From Bacteroidales bacterium (lineage in GTDB: Bacteria; Bacteroidota; Bacteroidia; Bacteroidales; Marinilabiliaceae), in NCBI GenBank assembly GCA_024401355.1, contig JAKSLF010000002.1:1-64000 (forward strand): a stretch of 64,000 nt of DNA. Direction: 5' to 3'. The notes under the pieces are model-generated. The model saw nothing but the letters and a program-made list of their open reading frames with translations. It searched no databases and was not told where the DNA came from. This document shows positions 1 to 9,003 of the stretch, one piece after another (the stretch's first letter is position 1; every line of letters begins with the position of its first letter). Made by a program: the position numbers and the translations under genes.

Positions 1-3000
1 CAATACCATAGTATGCATTAACCGTTGCACCATCGTTGATAATAAGCTTACCATCGAGATGGAGGTAAGTCTGGAATGTAAGTGTACATCCCTTTCCATT
101 ATTATTAGATGCTACGAGAGTAAACGTTTCAGGTATAGTAAGGAATTCACCACCCTCATCACCAAAATAGATGTTATTCTTACCATTAACTGGCTGTAAT
201 GACAAATAACCCTTCTGGAAATCGGTGTTCAACTTAGAGCTAGCATTGTTTGTAACAACATAGGCATTAAAATAAACCTTATTGTCACTTTCAGTCTTAT
301 CAACAACGAGAGTCGAACCATCGTAGAAACGTATCTCATATCCATCGACAAGCTGATCCACATTGTCAACGAAACACAATCTACCATAGACGTTAAACTT
401 CTTAGTTGTCACATTTGCCTGATCAACATCGCCATAGACATTGACACTGGCATCGGCACTTATTTTAAATGTACCATTATTAACGAGAGTACCATAAGTG
501 TTGAGAGCTCCTCTATTTACATTGAGAGTCCCTGTTGCAGCCGTAATTGTCTGTCCCTTTACCTCTACATATGCATCGGCAGCCGGAGAGATATTAACTG
601 TTGAAGTTGTCGAACCATAAAGAGTTGCTACGACACTACCCTCTTTTGGACCAGCATAGAGATCTGAAGCGATAGTAAGGAACTGGTTGTCACCAACTGT
701 AGCATCAGAAATCTTCACTTTACCAACCAACTGGAGAGAAGGATAAGACTTAATGACGTTGACAGATGGCACTACATATTCAGTAGAGCCAGTATTGACA
801 TAGGCAACTGTTGCCTCAGGATTGATGCAGAGGTTAGTGTGGTCGCCATTGATAATAGCAGCCGAAGTACCATTTGTCTCATAGATGAGAGTATGCTCGC
901 CATCGGCAGTATATGTTGTCTTATCATCATTTGCAATAAACTGCTGAGTATACAGACCCGTAGCAGAAGGTTTGACAACAAGAGTACCATTTATAGAGAT
1001 GAAGCCTGACTTCTGATTAGGGTCATTAACTGTCACAACATGACCTGCCTGAACTACAGCAATATCCTTTAGTCCAGGAACCTTGTTGGCAACAGGAGTA
1101 CCTGTTGGAGAAGTAGACCAATTGTTACCATCTTCCCAATTACCACTAGCAACTGAATAGAAGATAGTACCAGGAGTTGTGTCATAATTATAGCCTAGAG
1201 TAAAATCACCACTATTACGATTGACAGGGTTGAACTTATAATTACCTGCATTTGGTGCATTTTTACTATCTATCACATGAACAGCAATCCAACGAGGAGT
1301 TGTCTCTCCTGTAGGAGTACAATATTCATAATAGTTATATAAGTATCGGCTACCTGATTTAAGTCGTCCCACATTCAACGGGCAATAGAAAGTATAGTTG
1401 AAAGCAGGGTCAGTTGATGTGCCATCCCACTTTACACGCCAATAGTATTCAGTAGCGTATGATGACTTGTCAGCATTGGACATATCATCAAGAGAAGGAT
1501 GATACTCATTACATGGTACAATAGTAAGGTAACCATCAACAGCGCTTCTCGGAGCTACAGTCACAGTAGTTTTAAGGAGATTACCATTTTTCTCAGTTGC
1601 CATAAAGAACTGACGTTCAGAAGTACCACTGAGAGGCAAAGTAAGACCACCCTGCGCGATACTACTAGTGCAGACAAAAGGATAATTTTCGAACGCCTTA
1701 TCAATATCAGTAATATTACCAATACCAAAGAATCCTCCTGTTTTAGGAGTAAATGTCAAACCATCAACGCACTTAAGATTGTGTTCGCCAAGGAAGAACT
1801 GGCGCTGACTATCGTTATTAGCATCGACAGAAATACGACCCAAAACTACATCAGTCTTAAAGTTAACATCCTGAGTGCCATTATAATCATAGCCATCGTG
1901 ATAATTCTTGAAATGGAGAGTAATAGCAGACATATCACCATCTGCACCACCCTGGACGACATTCTGTACCTTGAGACCATTGCGCATCGTAACAAAAGCA
2001 TTAGTCTCACCATCACCTGGAAGAATCTTACCACGAATAGCCTCAAAGTCACCAAAGACGTAGATATCTTTACCATAGAGAGTAACCTTAGCCTTAGAGT
2101 CGGACTTAGAAACTGTAATGTTATTCCAGAAAGGACTTGCACTAATAGTAGTCATCTTCTGGTCATTTAGACCTGTAAAAATGAGGTTAGGGAATGTCAT
2201 TGACGAATATGGCTTAGTATTAGTGAACTCAAAGTTCACACCAAAGGTCATAGGATACTTTCCGCCAGTATTCAACTTATGATTCCCATCCGTAGAACCA
2301 AAGTAGAGGTCACCAGCTACATACAGGTTTTCTGGAGTAGCAAACCAAGAGTTTGTCTTTGTCGCATTTGAGTAATTAAAATGACCTACCAAGGCTTCTT
2401 CATCATCTCCATCCTCCGATGCAGGAACCCACACTGGATTATAGCCAAGACAAAGAGTACCATTGACATAGAGGCTATGCCCTGAGAAGCCCTTATCTGA
2501 TGTAAGAGTTGGTGTTCCCCAAAATTCAACCTTACGCGAATTTGTTACTGTTAAGTTGTTGAGCTTGATATTCTCTGGTATGTAGTTTGTAAAAGGCAAA
2601 TAATTCATATTTTTAAGTTCAGCCTGATCGAAGATGATCGTACCACCCGAAACAAGACCAGAACAATTACGAAGGTTGAGAGTATTGATAGCATGAGGAG
2701 TTGTAGTTCCCTCTTCAACATTCTGGAAATAGATACGTCCACCCGACATATTAAACGTACCGCCATTAGCCATATAGAAGATACAACCCTCCTCGCGATA
2801 GCTGCCATCGGCATTAGCTACACCACCACGCTGACGAATTGCATTGGTTTTTACTGGATCAATTAAATACGTTTGATTAGCCGAATTACCATTATTTTTA
2901 TATTTAAAACTAGCTGCAGAAATAGGTGTCCTTCTATCAAAATAGAGAGTACCACCAGTCATTTTGAAGTTAAGTTGACGATCGTGCATACCATAGATGC

Positions 3001-6000
3001 GAGAAGTATGTATCTCGGAACTTTCACCCTCCATAATAATTTCAGCAGCAGTACTGCATCGATCTACATTAGGGCTATCGTAGAAGATACCTACAGAATG
3101 ATCTGGCATGATAAGCTTACCGCCATTGGAAACACGGAGCTTGCCACGAAGATCGACAAAACCATAGAAAAATGCTTTGTCATTACCATTTGTTGCAGGG
3201 TCTTTTGTATTGTCATAAACATAATCAAGCAAACCAGAACCATATTCATCAGCTACGCCAAGATCTACATAAGCACCATCTATCCACAACTGACCATTCT
3301 CTGGAATAAAGAGACCACTCGCACGAGTCTGATCGAAAAAGAAAGCCTCACTAAGTTCACTTGCCAAAGTCCTTTCACGTCTGACAAAAGTATATGCAGT
3401 AGGATACGTCTTTAAATTATCAGTAAGACTTTTAACAAACTGAGTTGAAAAATTATACTCAAAATCATTTGCGTAACCATCTTTATCAACAAAAGTTCCG
3501 TGCTTAAGAGGAATATCACTTTCTAGATGCATAATATCATAAGTCCTATTACGAACAGTAGGTTCACCATTCCTTGTGCGTGTACTACCCCATGCCTTAA
3601 TGACAACATTAGGACCAAGATGCATTATACCACTTCTGATGTGATAAGCATAAATCCAATAATCTTCATCAGGACGACCCGCACGAGCAAGACTATAAAG
3701 ACACTCTGATGTTTCGGGATTGATATATATTTCAGCATTCTCATCCTTCTGACAAACAATCTGACTTGTATATACATGTGCCCCATCTGCTATCTCGAAT
3801 TTGGCATTCTTAGAACCTGAAAAAACCATATTAACCAAACGATCGACATTACCCATGGTTATTGGCGTAATACGTGCATTCGGATACTTCGAGTAGTTGA
3901 ACTTATAAGGATCATAGAAATTAATTTCTGCTCCCTTTTGAAGGACAACGTCGCCCTGGAAGTTAATCCAGCTCCAGGTAGGCCAACCAATACCACCTTC
4001 ACTTGAACGGGCACGCTTTATGAAGGCATCAATGTGCGATGCCTTAAGAGTGGCGTTCTCTTCTAGAAGAACATCTCCACCGACAAAAGCATTAAAGAAG
4101 ATGTTCATTGCTTCTGGTGATTTACGCCCCGCTGCAGCCATCGCCTTAAAGACAGTTCTCAGCGGACCTGAAGCATTACCATCCTCTGGATTTTTGGCAT
4201 CATCCCAATTACCATACGTAACACCATCGATTGTTAATTCATAGAGGTCGCGACCCATGATAAGTTCGCCGTTCTTACGAATAGTAAGGTTGTTGTTGAT
4301 GCGGATATCACCACAAATACGAACATTCTTGGCATAGACATCAAGGTTGCCGAACTCATTAGCAGGGAGTTCACACGACTCGCGGATTACTACAGTACCC
4401 TTAGGATAGAATGTATTAAGTTTCTTGCGATATACCTGGAAGTTCTTATTAATGTCATATACATCAAGCTTACCTTCACCAGATACTTCACCAGTAATAA
4501 CAAGAACGGAATTACGATTCTCAACCTTGAGTTCACCCTTGAGATTAAGTGAAGCTATCTTGCATTCAGGAACATTAGTAGTAACAGATTTACCAGCACT
4601 AATAGAAACCATATCAGCATTAGAATCCTTGCCTGGCCAAGTGTTGAGCTTGACAGGACGAAGAGCAGGGTCGGTAGTCCAAGTTGTAGGATCGTCCCAG
4701 CGACCTGACTTACTTGCATAGAACATAGTACCAGTCTCCTCAGCCTCAATAACCATATCACCATCCCACTTATCATCAGTATCTCGGATATAGAGGTTTG
4801 AGATTCGCTTCATTGTGATGTTGCCATCACCGAGAAGGAAACCTACAGAAAGAGTCATGTCATTGTTGTCACGACCAAGATCGAGACCTCCATTGACGGT
4901 AAGGTTACCAACCGTATAATCGTCGTTGAGAGAAATCTCGATATCGGCAGGGATAATTACATTGTCTTTCTGATTGTTAGGAACATACGCCTTCCCTTCT
5001 CCATCTATAACGTACCACTTTTTGCCTTCCTTGAGCGACCACATAGCATCATCATCCCAGACACCATCTTTGGTTGCATAGAAGTTTATATCAGTGTCAG
5101 GCTTAGTCTTAACATGGACGACTGCATCGTCAGCAATATTATTGGCATCTACAGCAAGAGACTGAAGTGAATTAATAGTGACAAGATTGCCACAAAGAGG
5201 GTTAAGACCAAGACCGGTGTTAACCTTTAGAATGCCAGTTCCTTCGATAGTAAGCGAACCAAGACAACGAATGTTACGATCTAGAGTGACAGTCACGCCA
5301 GTAGGTATAATTGCATTATCAACAAGACCATCGAATGCATCGTTCATGAGGCCAGGATAATATTGTGCAATATTGGCTGGCTTTGAATCTGAATAATTAA
5401 CAGGGTGTTTGATATATACGCAATGTTTATCGACCAACGACCATTTATAATCATCCCACCAGTTACCACTTACAGGAGTATTATCAGCAAATGGATAGAA
5501 ATAGAAAGTCTGTTCACCTTCAGGACGAGCACGAAGATAGAGTCTCATCTTCTGGGCACCCTTTGTGTAGGTAAAATGCTTATAGATATCTTCAGACTGC
5601 CAGTCGATCATGCTTGGGAAAGCATATAAATTTGAAGCAATATTATTACTTACAAAAGAACAATCATCACCAAGGTTGACCTTGATATTATTGCCATCAA
5701 GGTTAATATTAGCATAACTCCCGACGGTAATAGATTTCGCAGCTGTAAATGTTATCTTTTTATTAAGATTTACATTCGTGTTGTCTGCCATATAGAACTT
5801 GATATCATTAGAAGTTGTGATATCTGTATTAACAGTGGCATTGCCAAGCACCTTAAAGTCAGCACCATTTTTAAAATTTACTGACGCAGTCGAATTAGCT
5901 ATAAAATTGCCGTGAACAGTAAAAGTTATTTTATTTGCAGCATCAATAGTTCCATTCACTACCACATCACCATATGATGTAAGAGTTTTAGCCGCATTAG

Positions 6001-7360
6001 TCAATGTACCATTGATTGTAAGAGATGCAACCGACTTGTTGTCCTCCATATAACAAGTCTGACCCTCAGGGATAACAACATGAATTGTGGCGCTATTAGG
6101 AGCCGCGTTTGTTTGATTTTTAAATTCAGGATCAAAAAACCAATTAGCTACATCTTTCCAATTGCCCGAAGTTCCTTTCCAGTAATATGTCACAGGAGCA
6201 AGAACAGACACTGTAATCTTTCTATTCTCATTCTCTCCTCCATAGACATAACTACCCTCACCTTTACTTATATCATGATCCTTAAACTCTATACCTGAAA
6301 CTATAGAAATTTTAGCACCACTCTTATTTGCACTATTATTTTCTATTGAGCCATAATTATTAACAACAGAACCTTCTCCGTATATTGTCAAAGTTTTATT
6401 TTCATTAACTCGAATTGTGCCATTATTAATAAATTGACCATTGAGAAACAAAGTTCTGTTATCATTAGCATTCCAAATAGCACCACTCTCTATTGTAAAA
6501 GTACCGACATTGTTAACATTCGCATTATAAGTACAAGTTTTTCCAGAAGGAATAATGACATCATCGACATATTGATGGACCGCCTTTCCAGGATAATAGT
6601 CGTAGAGCACATTCTTGGCAATATAGTTCTCTGGCCATACGTATGGAGTATTCCAGTTCATATTGTCGTACTCAGCAGCAAACTCAGAGCCTGCACCAAA
6701 ATGGAAGGTCTTACCTGCATAGTGAGAGTAGTCTATAGTAGCAAGATATACAAAACCACCATTATCACGAAACTCAGTAAGTTGCTCTGCCTTAAAGCAA
6801 GTAGGACCAACAACATTTATATAGTTCACCTTACCATCAGCATTAGTCACTCTTCCTTCATTGACAACGGCATCGGTACGATTGGCTGATGCTTTAAGAG
6901 TCTTTCCACTGGCAGTAAAATTAATCTCTGCACCTTCGTGATTATAGATATACTGCGAAGCTGTTGTTGTTCCTTGAACTTCTAACTTGCCATAATTATC
7001 AATAGTAGCAGGAACAAAATCATTGACGACAACAACCTTACCTATTGATGCAATAGTAACAGCACCAGTAATCGTAAGCTTCTTGCCACTATTTTGAGTA
7101 AGTGTACCATTTACCACAAGAGATGCAACCTTAAAATCTGCCCCAGTATTATTACCATCAGCTTTTTTACCATCAACAGAAAAGCCTTCAGCAATCACGA
7201 CATCATCATTCTCCCCTGGAACACGTCCCAAATCCCATGTATCTGGTGCGAACCAATGTCCTTCTTTAACAGACGTAATAGTCTCGGCCGTAGCAGTCAT
7301 CGTACTTGCAAAGAACGCAAGAACGGCTAAGAGTGTTGAGTATATATTAAATGTCTTCAT
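1..7360 (-). CDS. Giant secreted repeat protein, N-terminal 2,453 residues (3' end outside window)
   Basis: The frame opens at an ATG at 7360 and stays open to the left edge, so the stop and C-terminus lie outside. It begins with a Sec signal peptide (MKTFNIYSTLLAVLAFFAST, then cleavage after TATA). The body is rich in Gly, Asn, Thr and short beta-strand-like phrases (such as VNGTLT, NNGTI, ITGAV), which suggests a right-handed beta-helix or adhesin-like stalk. At least six Trp-centred modules (G-x-W-x-D-x-x-x-W ... P ... D-x-V-x-I-P-x-G-x-x-V) occur near residues 28, 390, 620, 760, 880 and 2065, resembling G8-type or Bacteroidota surface-protein modules. I infer a cell-surface or secreted protein, possibly a T9SS client, but the C-terminal sorting region is not visible. 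Start choice: the only ATG next to a signal peptide. A 76-residue gene lies 27 bases upstream and is probably co-transcribed. The exact function is unknown. Confidence 0.9.
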   Translation of the reverse strand, partial: MKTFNIYSTLLAVLAFFASTMTATAETITSVKEGHWFAPDTWDLGRVPGENDDVVIAEGFSVDGKKADGNNTGADFKVASLVVNGTLTQNSGKKLTITGAVTIASIGKVVVVNDFVPATIDNYGKLEVQGTTTASQYIYNHEGAEINFTASGKTLKASANRTDAVVNEGRVTNADGKVNYINVVGPTCFKAEQLTEFRDNGGFVYLATIDYSHYAGKTFHFGAGSEFAAEYDNMNWNTPYVWPENYIAKNVLYDYYPGKAVHQYVDDVIIPSGKTCTYNANVNNVGTFTIESGAIWNANDNRTLFLNGQFINNGTIRVNENKTLTIYGEGSVVNNYGSIENNSANKSGAKISIVSGIEFKDHDISKGEGSYVYGGENENRKITVSVLAPVTYYWKGTSGNWKDVANWFFDPEFKNQTNAAPNSATIHVVIPEGQTCYMEDNKSVASLTINGTLTNAAKTLTSYGDVVVNGTIDAANKITFTVHGNFIANSTASVNFKNGADFKVLGNATVNTDITTSNDIKFYMADNTNVNLNKKITFTAAKSITVGSYANINLDGNNIKVNLGDDCSFVSNNIASNLYAFPSMIDWQSEDIYKHFTYTKGAQKMRLYLRARPEGEQTFYFYPFADNTPVSGNWWDDYKWSLVDKHCVYIKHPVNYSDSKPANIAQYYPGLMNDAFDGLVDNAIIPTGVTVTLDRNIRCLGSLTIEGTGILKVNTGLGLNPLCGNLVTINSLQSLAVDANNIADDAVVHVKTKPDTDINFYATKDGVWDDDAMWSLKEGKKWYVIDGEGKAYVPNNQKDNVIIPADIEISLNDDYTVGNLTVNGGLDLGRDNNDMTLSVGFLLGDGNITMKRISNLYIRDTDDKWDGDMVIEAEETGTMFYASKSGRWDDPTTWTTDPALRPVKLNTWPGKDSNADMVSISAGKSVTTNVPECKIASLNLKGELKVENRNSVLVITGEVSGEGKLDVYDINKNFQVYRKKLNTFYPKGTVVIRESCELPANEFGNLDVYAKNVRICGDIRINNNLTIRKNGELIMGRDLYELTIDGVTYGNWDDAKNPEDGNASGPLRTVFKAMAAAGRKSPEAMNIFFNAFVGGDVLLEENATLKASHIDAFIKRARSSEGGIGWPTWSWINFQGDVVLQKGAEINFYDPYKFNYSKYPNARITPITMGNVDRLVNMVFSGSKNAKFEIADGAHVYTSQIVCQKDENAEIYINPETSECLYSLARAGRPDEDYWIYAYHIRSGIMHLGPNVVIKAWGSTRTRNGEPTVRNRTYDIMHLESDIPLKHGTFVDKDGYANDFEYNFSTQFVKSLTDNLKTYPTAYTFVRRERTLASELSEAFFFDQTRASGLFIPENGQLWIDGAYVDLGVADEYGSGLLDYVYDNTKDPATNGNDKAFFYGFVDLRGKLRVSNGGKLIMPDHSVGIFYDSPNVDRCSTAAEIIMEGESSEIHTSRIYGMHDRQLNFKMTGGTLYFDRRTPISAASFKYKNNGNSANQTYLIDPVKTNAIRQRGGVANADGSYREEGCIFYMANGGTFNMSGGRIYFQNVEEGTTTPHAINTLNLRNCSGLVSGGTIIFDQAELKNMNYLPFTNYIPENIKLNNLTVTNSRKVEFWGTPTLTSDKGFSGHSLYVNGTLCLGYNPVWVPASEDGDDEEALVGHFNYSNATKTNSWFATPENLYVAGDLYFGSTDGNHKLNTGGKYPMTFGVNFEFTNTKPYSSMTFPNLIFTGLNDQKMTTISASPFWNNITVSKSDSKAKVTLYGKDIYVFGDFEAIRGKILPGDGETNAFVTMRNGLKVQNVVQGGADGDMSAITLHFKNYHDGYDYNGTQDVNFKTDVVLGRISVDANNDSQRQFFLGEHNLKCVDGLTFTPKTGGFFGIGNITDIDKAFENYPFVCTSSIAQGGLTLPLSGTSERQFFMATEKNGNLLKTTVTVAPRSAVDGYLTIVPCNEYHPSLDDMSNADKSSYATEYYWRVKWDGTSTDPAFNYTFYCPLNVGRLKSGSRYLYNYYEYCTPTGETTPRWIAVHVIDSKNAPNAGNYKFNPVNRNSGDFTLGYNYDTTPGTIFYSVASGNWEDGNNWSTSPTGTPVANKVPGLKDIAVVQAGHVVTVNDPNQKSGFISINGTLVVKPSATGLYTQQFIANDDKTTYTADGEHTLIYETNGTSAAIINGDHTNLCINPEATVAYVNTGSTEYVVPSVNVIKSYPSLQLVGKVKISDATVGDNQFLTIASDLYAGPKEGSVVATLYGSTTSTVNISPAADAYVEVKGQTITAATGTLNVNRGALNTYGTLVNNGTFKISADASVNVYGDVDQANVTTKKFNVYGRLCFVDNVDQLVDGYEIRFYDGSTLVVDKTESDNKVYFNAYVVTNNASSKLNTDFQKGYLSLQPVNGKNNIYFGDEGGEFLTIPETFTLVASNNNGKGCTLTFQTYLHLDGKLIINDGATVNAYYGI

Positions 7361-7387
7361 ATAACAGAATTTTCTAAAGATTACCAG

Positions 7388-7618
7388 TTAAAAAATAGTA
7401 TTACCAGAAATATTATCAGGAGCTATATGATCGGAACTCTTGAGCGAAGGCTCTGGAGTCTGAAAGATAGATGACTTGTTGAAAGACCGAGAATTAGGAT
7501 TAAGTAATTCATCTTCATCCGGTTCAAAAACACTGCCAGACATGAGAATCACATCAGCATCAACTGCTGTAACCTCAATGAGTAAAGGTCTTGTATATTC
7601 TCTTTTATTATTCATCAC
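7388..7618 (-). CDS. Small 76-residue protein of unknown function
   Basis: A short protein without signal peptide or membrane segment, starting MMNNKREYTRPLLIEV. It has the pattern Y-x-x-P ... hydrophobic patch ... MSGS, then an acidic stretch (EPDEDE) and a Ser/Asn/Pro-rich tail. Many Bacteroidota genomes encode short peptides of the type K-x-Y-x-x-P-x-I-x-V ... SG beside secreted proteins, with no assigned role; this one fits that general look, which is an inference from memory. It ends 27 bases before the giant secreted protein and runs the same way, so the two are probably co-transcribed. No TAnnTTTG promoter was found in the 250 bases upstream. Either of the first two Met codons could be the start. 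Confidence 0.6.
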   Translation of the reverse strand: MMNNKREYTRPLLIEVTAVDADVILMSGSVFEPDEDELLNPNSRSFNKSSIFQTPEPSLKSSDHIAPDNISGNTIF

Positions 7619-7870
7619 AAATTGCCTAAAAAACGTTGTGTATACCTAGTTCAAGTGTTAGGTTTTACGAGGTTCGAAAAATAATGGTTTCATAAATAAT
7701 GAAAAAAACACCCTAAAAAACAAAACCTAGCACGAAGGGAAAGATTGGAACAAATATTTGTATATGTCGAAATTAATTGTTTCCTTTGTGTTAATAAATG
7801 TTGAAGAAAATGTCAGCAACAACAGAATAACAAAGAGAATAACAAGGACAAACAAGAAAAGTGACAGATT

Positions 7871-8947
7871 ATGAGTAATGTATATTGTACAATAATGGCG
7901 GGCGGACTAGGAAGCCGTCTATGGCCGCTGAGCTTGCCATCGGTTCCGAAACAGTTTCTGGATTTGATTGGTGTAGGTAGGACTATGCTACAGCTTACAT
8001 ACGACAGATATAGATTGATATGTGACCCTGACCATTTTGTGGTGATCACGAATGAGGAGTATACACCAATGGTCAGAGAGCAGCTGCCAGAAGTACCTCA
8101 GGAGAATATATTGAGTGAGCCTTTCAGACGTAATACGGCTGCGTGCATAGCATTCGCCAATACGTTTGTAAAACAGAAGGACCAGCATGCCGTGAATGTA
8201 ATAACACCAGCCGACCACCTCATCATAGACAATGACCGTTTTGTAGAGAGTGTTAAGACTGCAATGGCATACGCAGAAGGACATGATGCTTTGGTGACAA
8301 TTGGTATCAAGGCACACAAACCAGAGACAGCATTTGGCTATATACAGTTTGGCGAACCACTTGGCAATGATTATCCACAGCTATACAACGTGAAGACTTT
8401 TACAGAAAAACCTAACCAGGAGATGGCTCAGATTTTCTATGAATGCGGCGAATTCTGCTGGAACTCAGGTGTATTTGTGTGGACATCGAAGGCTATAGAG
8501 ATGGCAATGAGCAAATACTTGCCAAATGTCCAAAGCCAGTTTGACGGATTGGGACAGATACCATACACGTCGTGGAACAAGGATATTATACGTCATGTAT
8601 ACGATGAGTGTGACAATATCTCGATAGACTATGCTATATTAGAGAGAGCCCAGAACGTATATGTAGCACAATGCAATGCTGCATGGAGCGATGTGGGCAG
8701 CTGGGAAGCAGTATACGAGAGAGCCCAGAAAGACAGTCGAGGCAATGCTGTCACAAGTGGACGTGCGATACTAAAACACTCGGATGGTAATCTTATATCA
8801 CTTCCGGCCGACAAAGCGTGCATTGCAGAGGGATTGAAAGACTACATGATAGTAGAGAACAATGGCGTCCTGCTGATTTGTCCTCGAGAAAAGAGCCGTA
8901 TGGCGGCTACGTATGCAGCAGAACTGGATGCTACTATCGAGAATTAA
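7871..8947 (+). CDS. manC: Mannose-1-phosphate guanylyltransferase
   Basis: 358 residues. It makes GDP-mannose from mannose 1-phosphate and GTP in the cytoplasm, feeding capsule, O-antigen or glycan synthesis. The N-terminal nucleotidyltransferase signature is clear at residues 10-28 (AGGLGSRLWPLS followed by PKQF), with the family motifs TPADH near 116 and FTEKP near 177, and VGSWEAV near 274. It is the short single-domain form common in Bacteroidota, lacking the C-terminal mannose-6-phosphate isomerase cupin of ~470-residue bifunctional ManC proteins. It stands alone on the plus strand and converges on the GH67 gene, sharing a bidirectional terminator. Start: first ATG, directly before the conserved N-terminus. 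Confidence 0.95.
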   Translation: MSNVYCTIMAGGLGSRLWPLSLPSVPKQFLDLIGVGRTMLQLTYDRYRLICDPDHFVVITNEEYTPMVREQLPEVPQENILSEPFRRNTAACIAFANTFVKQKDQHAVNVITPADHLIIDNDRFVESVKTAMAYAEGHDALVTIGIKAHKPETAFGYIQFGEPLGNDYPQLYNVKTFTEKPNQEMAQIFYECGEFCWNSGVFVWTSKAIEMAMSKYLPNVQSQFDGLGQIPYTSWNKDIIRHVYDECDNISIDYAILERAQNVYVAQCNAAWSDVGSWEAVYERAQKDSRGNAVTSGRAILKHSDGNLISLPADKACIAEGLKDYMIVENNGVLLICPREKSRMAATYAAELDATIEN

Positions 8948-8970
8948 GATTTTAAGAATAAAGACAAACG

Positions 8971-8998
8971 AAAAAGGGTGGCCTTCAGCCACCCTTTT
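8971..8998. terminator. Bidirectional intrinsic terminator between manC and the GH67 gene
   Basis: A perfect 7-bp stem (GGGTGGC / GCCACCC) with a 5-base loop is flanked by AAAAA on the left and TTTT on the right. It therefore serves manC on the plus strand and the convergent GH67 gene on the minus strand. Confidence 0.9.
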
Positions 8999-9003
8999 AT
9001 ATT

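Noticed and set aside
1499..2170. 223-codon plus-strand ORF
   Set aside because: Antisense to the giant secreted protein, which has an unbroken frame, signal peptide and modules; the plus-strand translation looks like a Ser/Ile/Thr-rich shadow.
1..7360. Possible frameshift in the giant gene
   Set aside because: I first placed the start codon one base off and saw a frame mismatch; with the ATG at 7358-7360 the frame agrees with that read at the left edge, so there is no frameshift.
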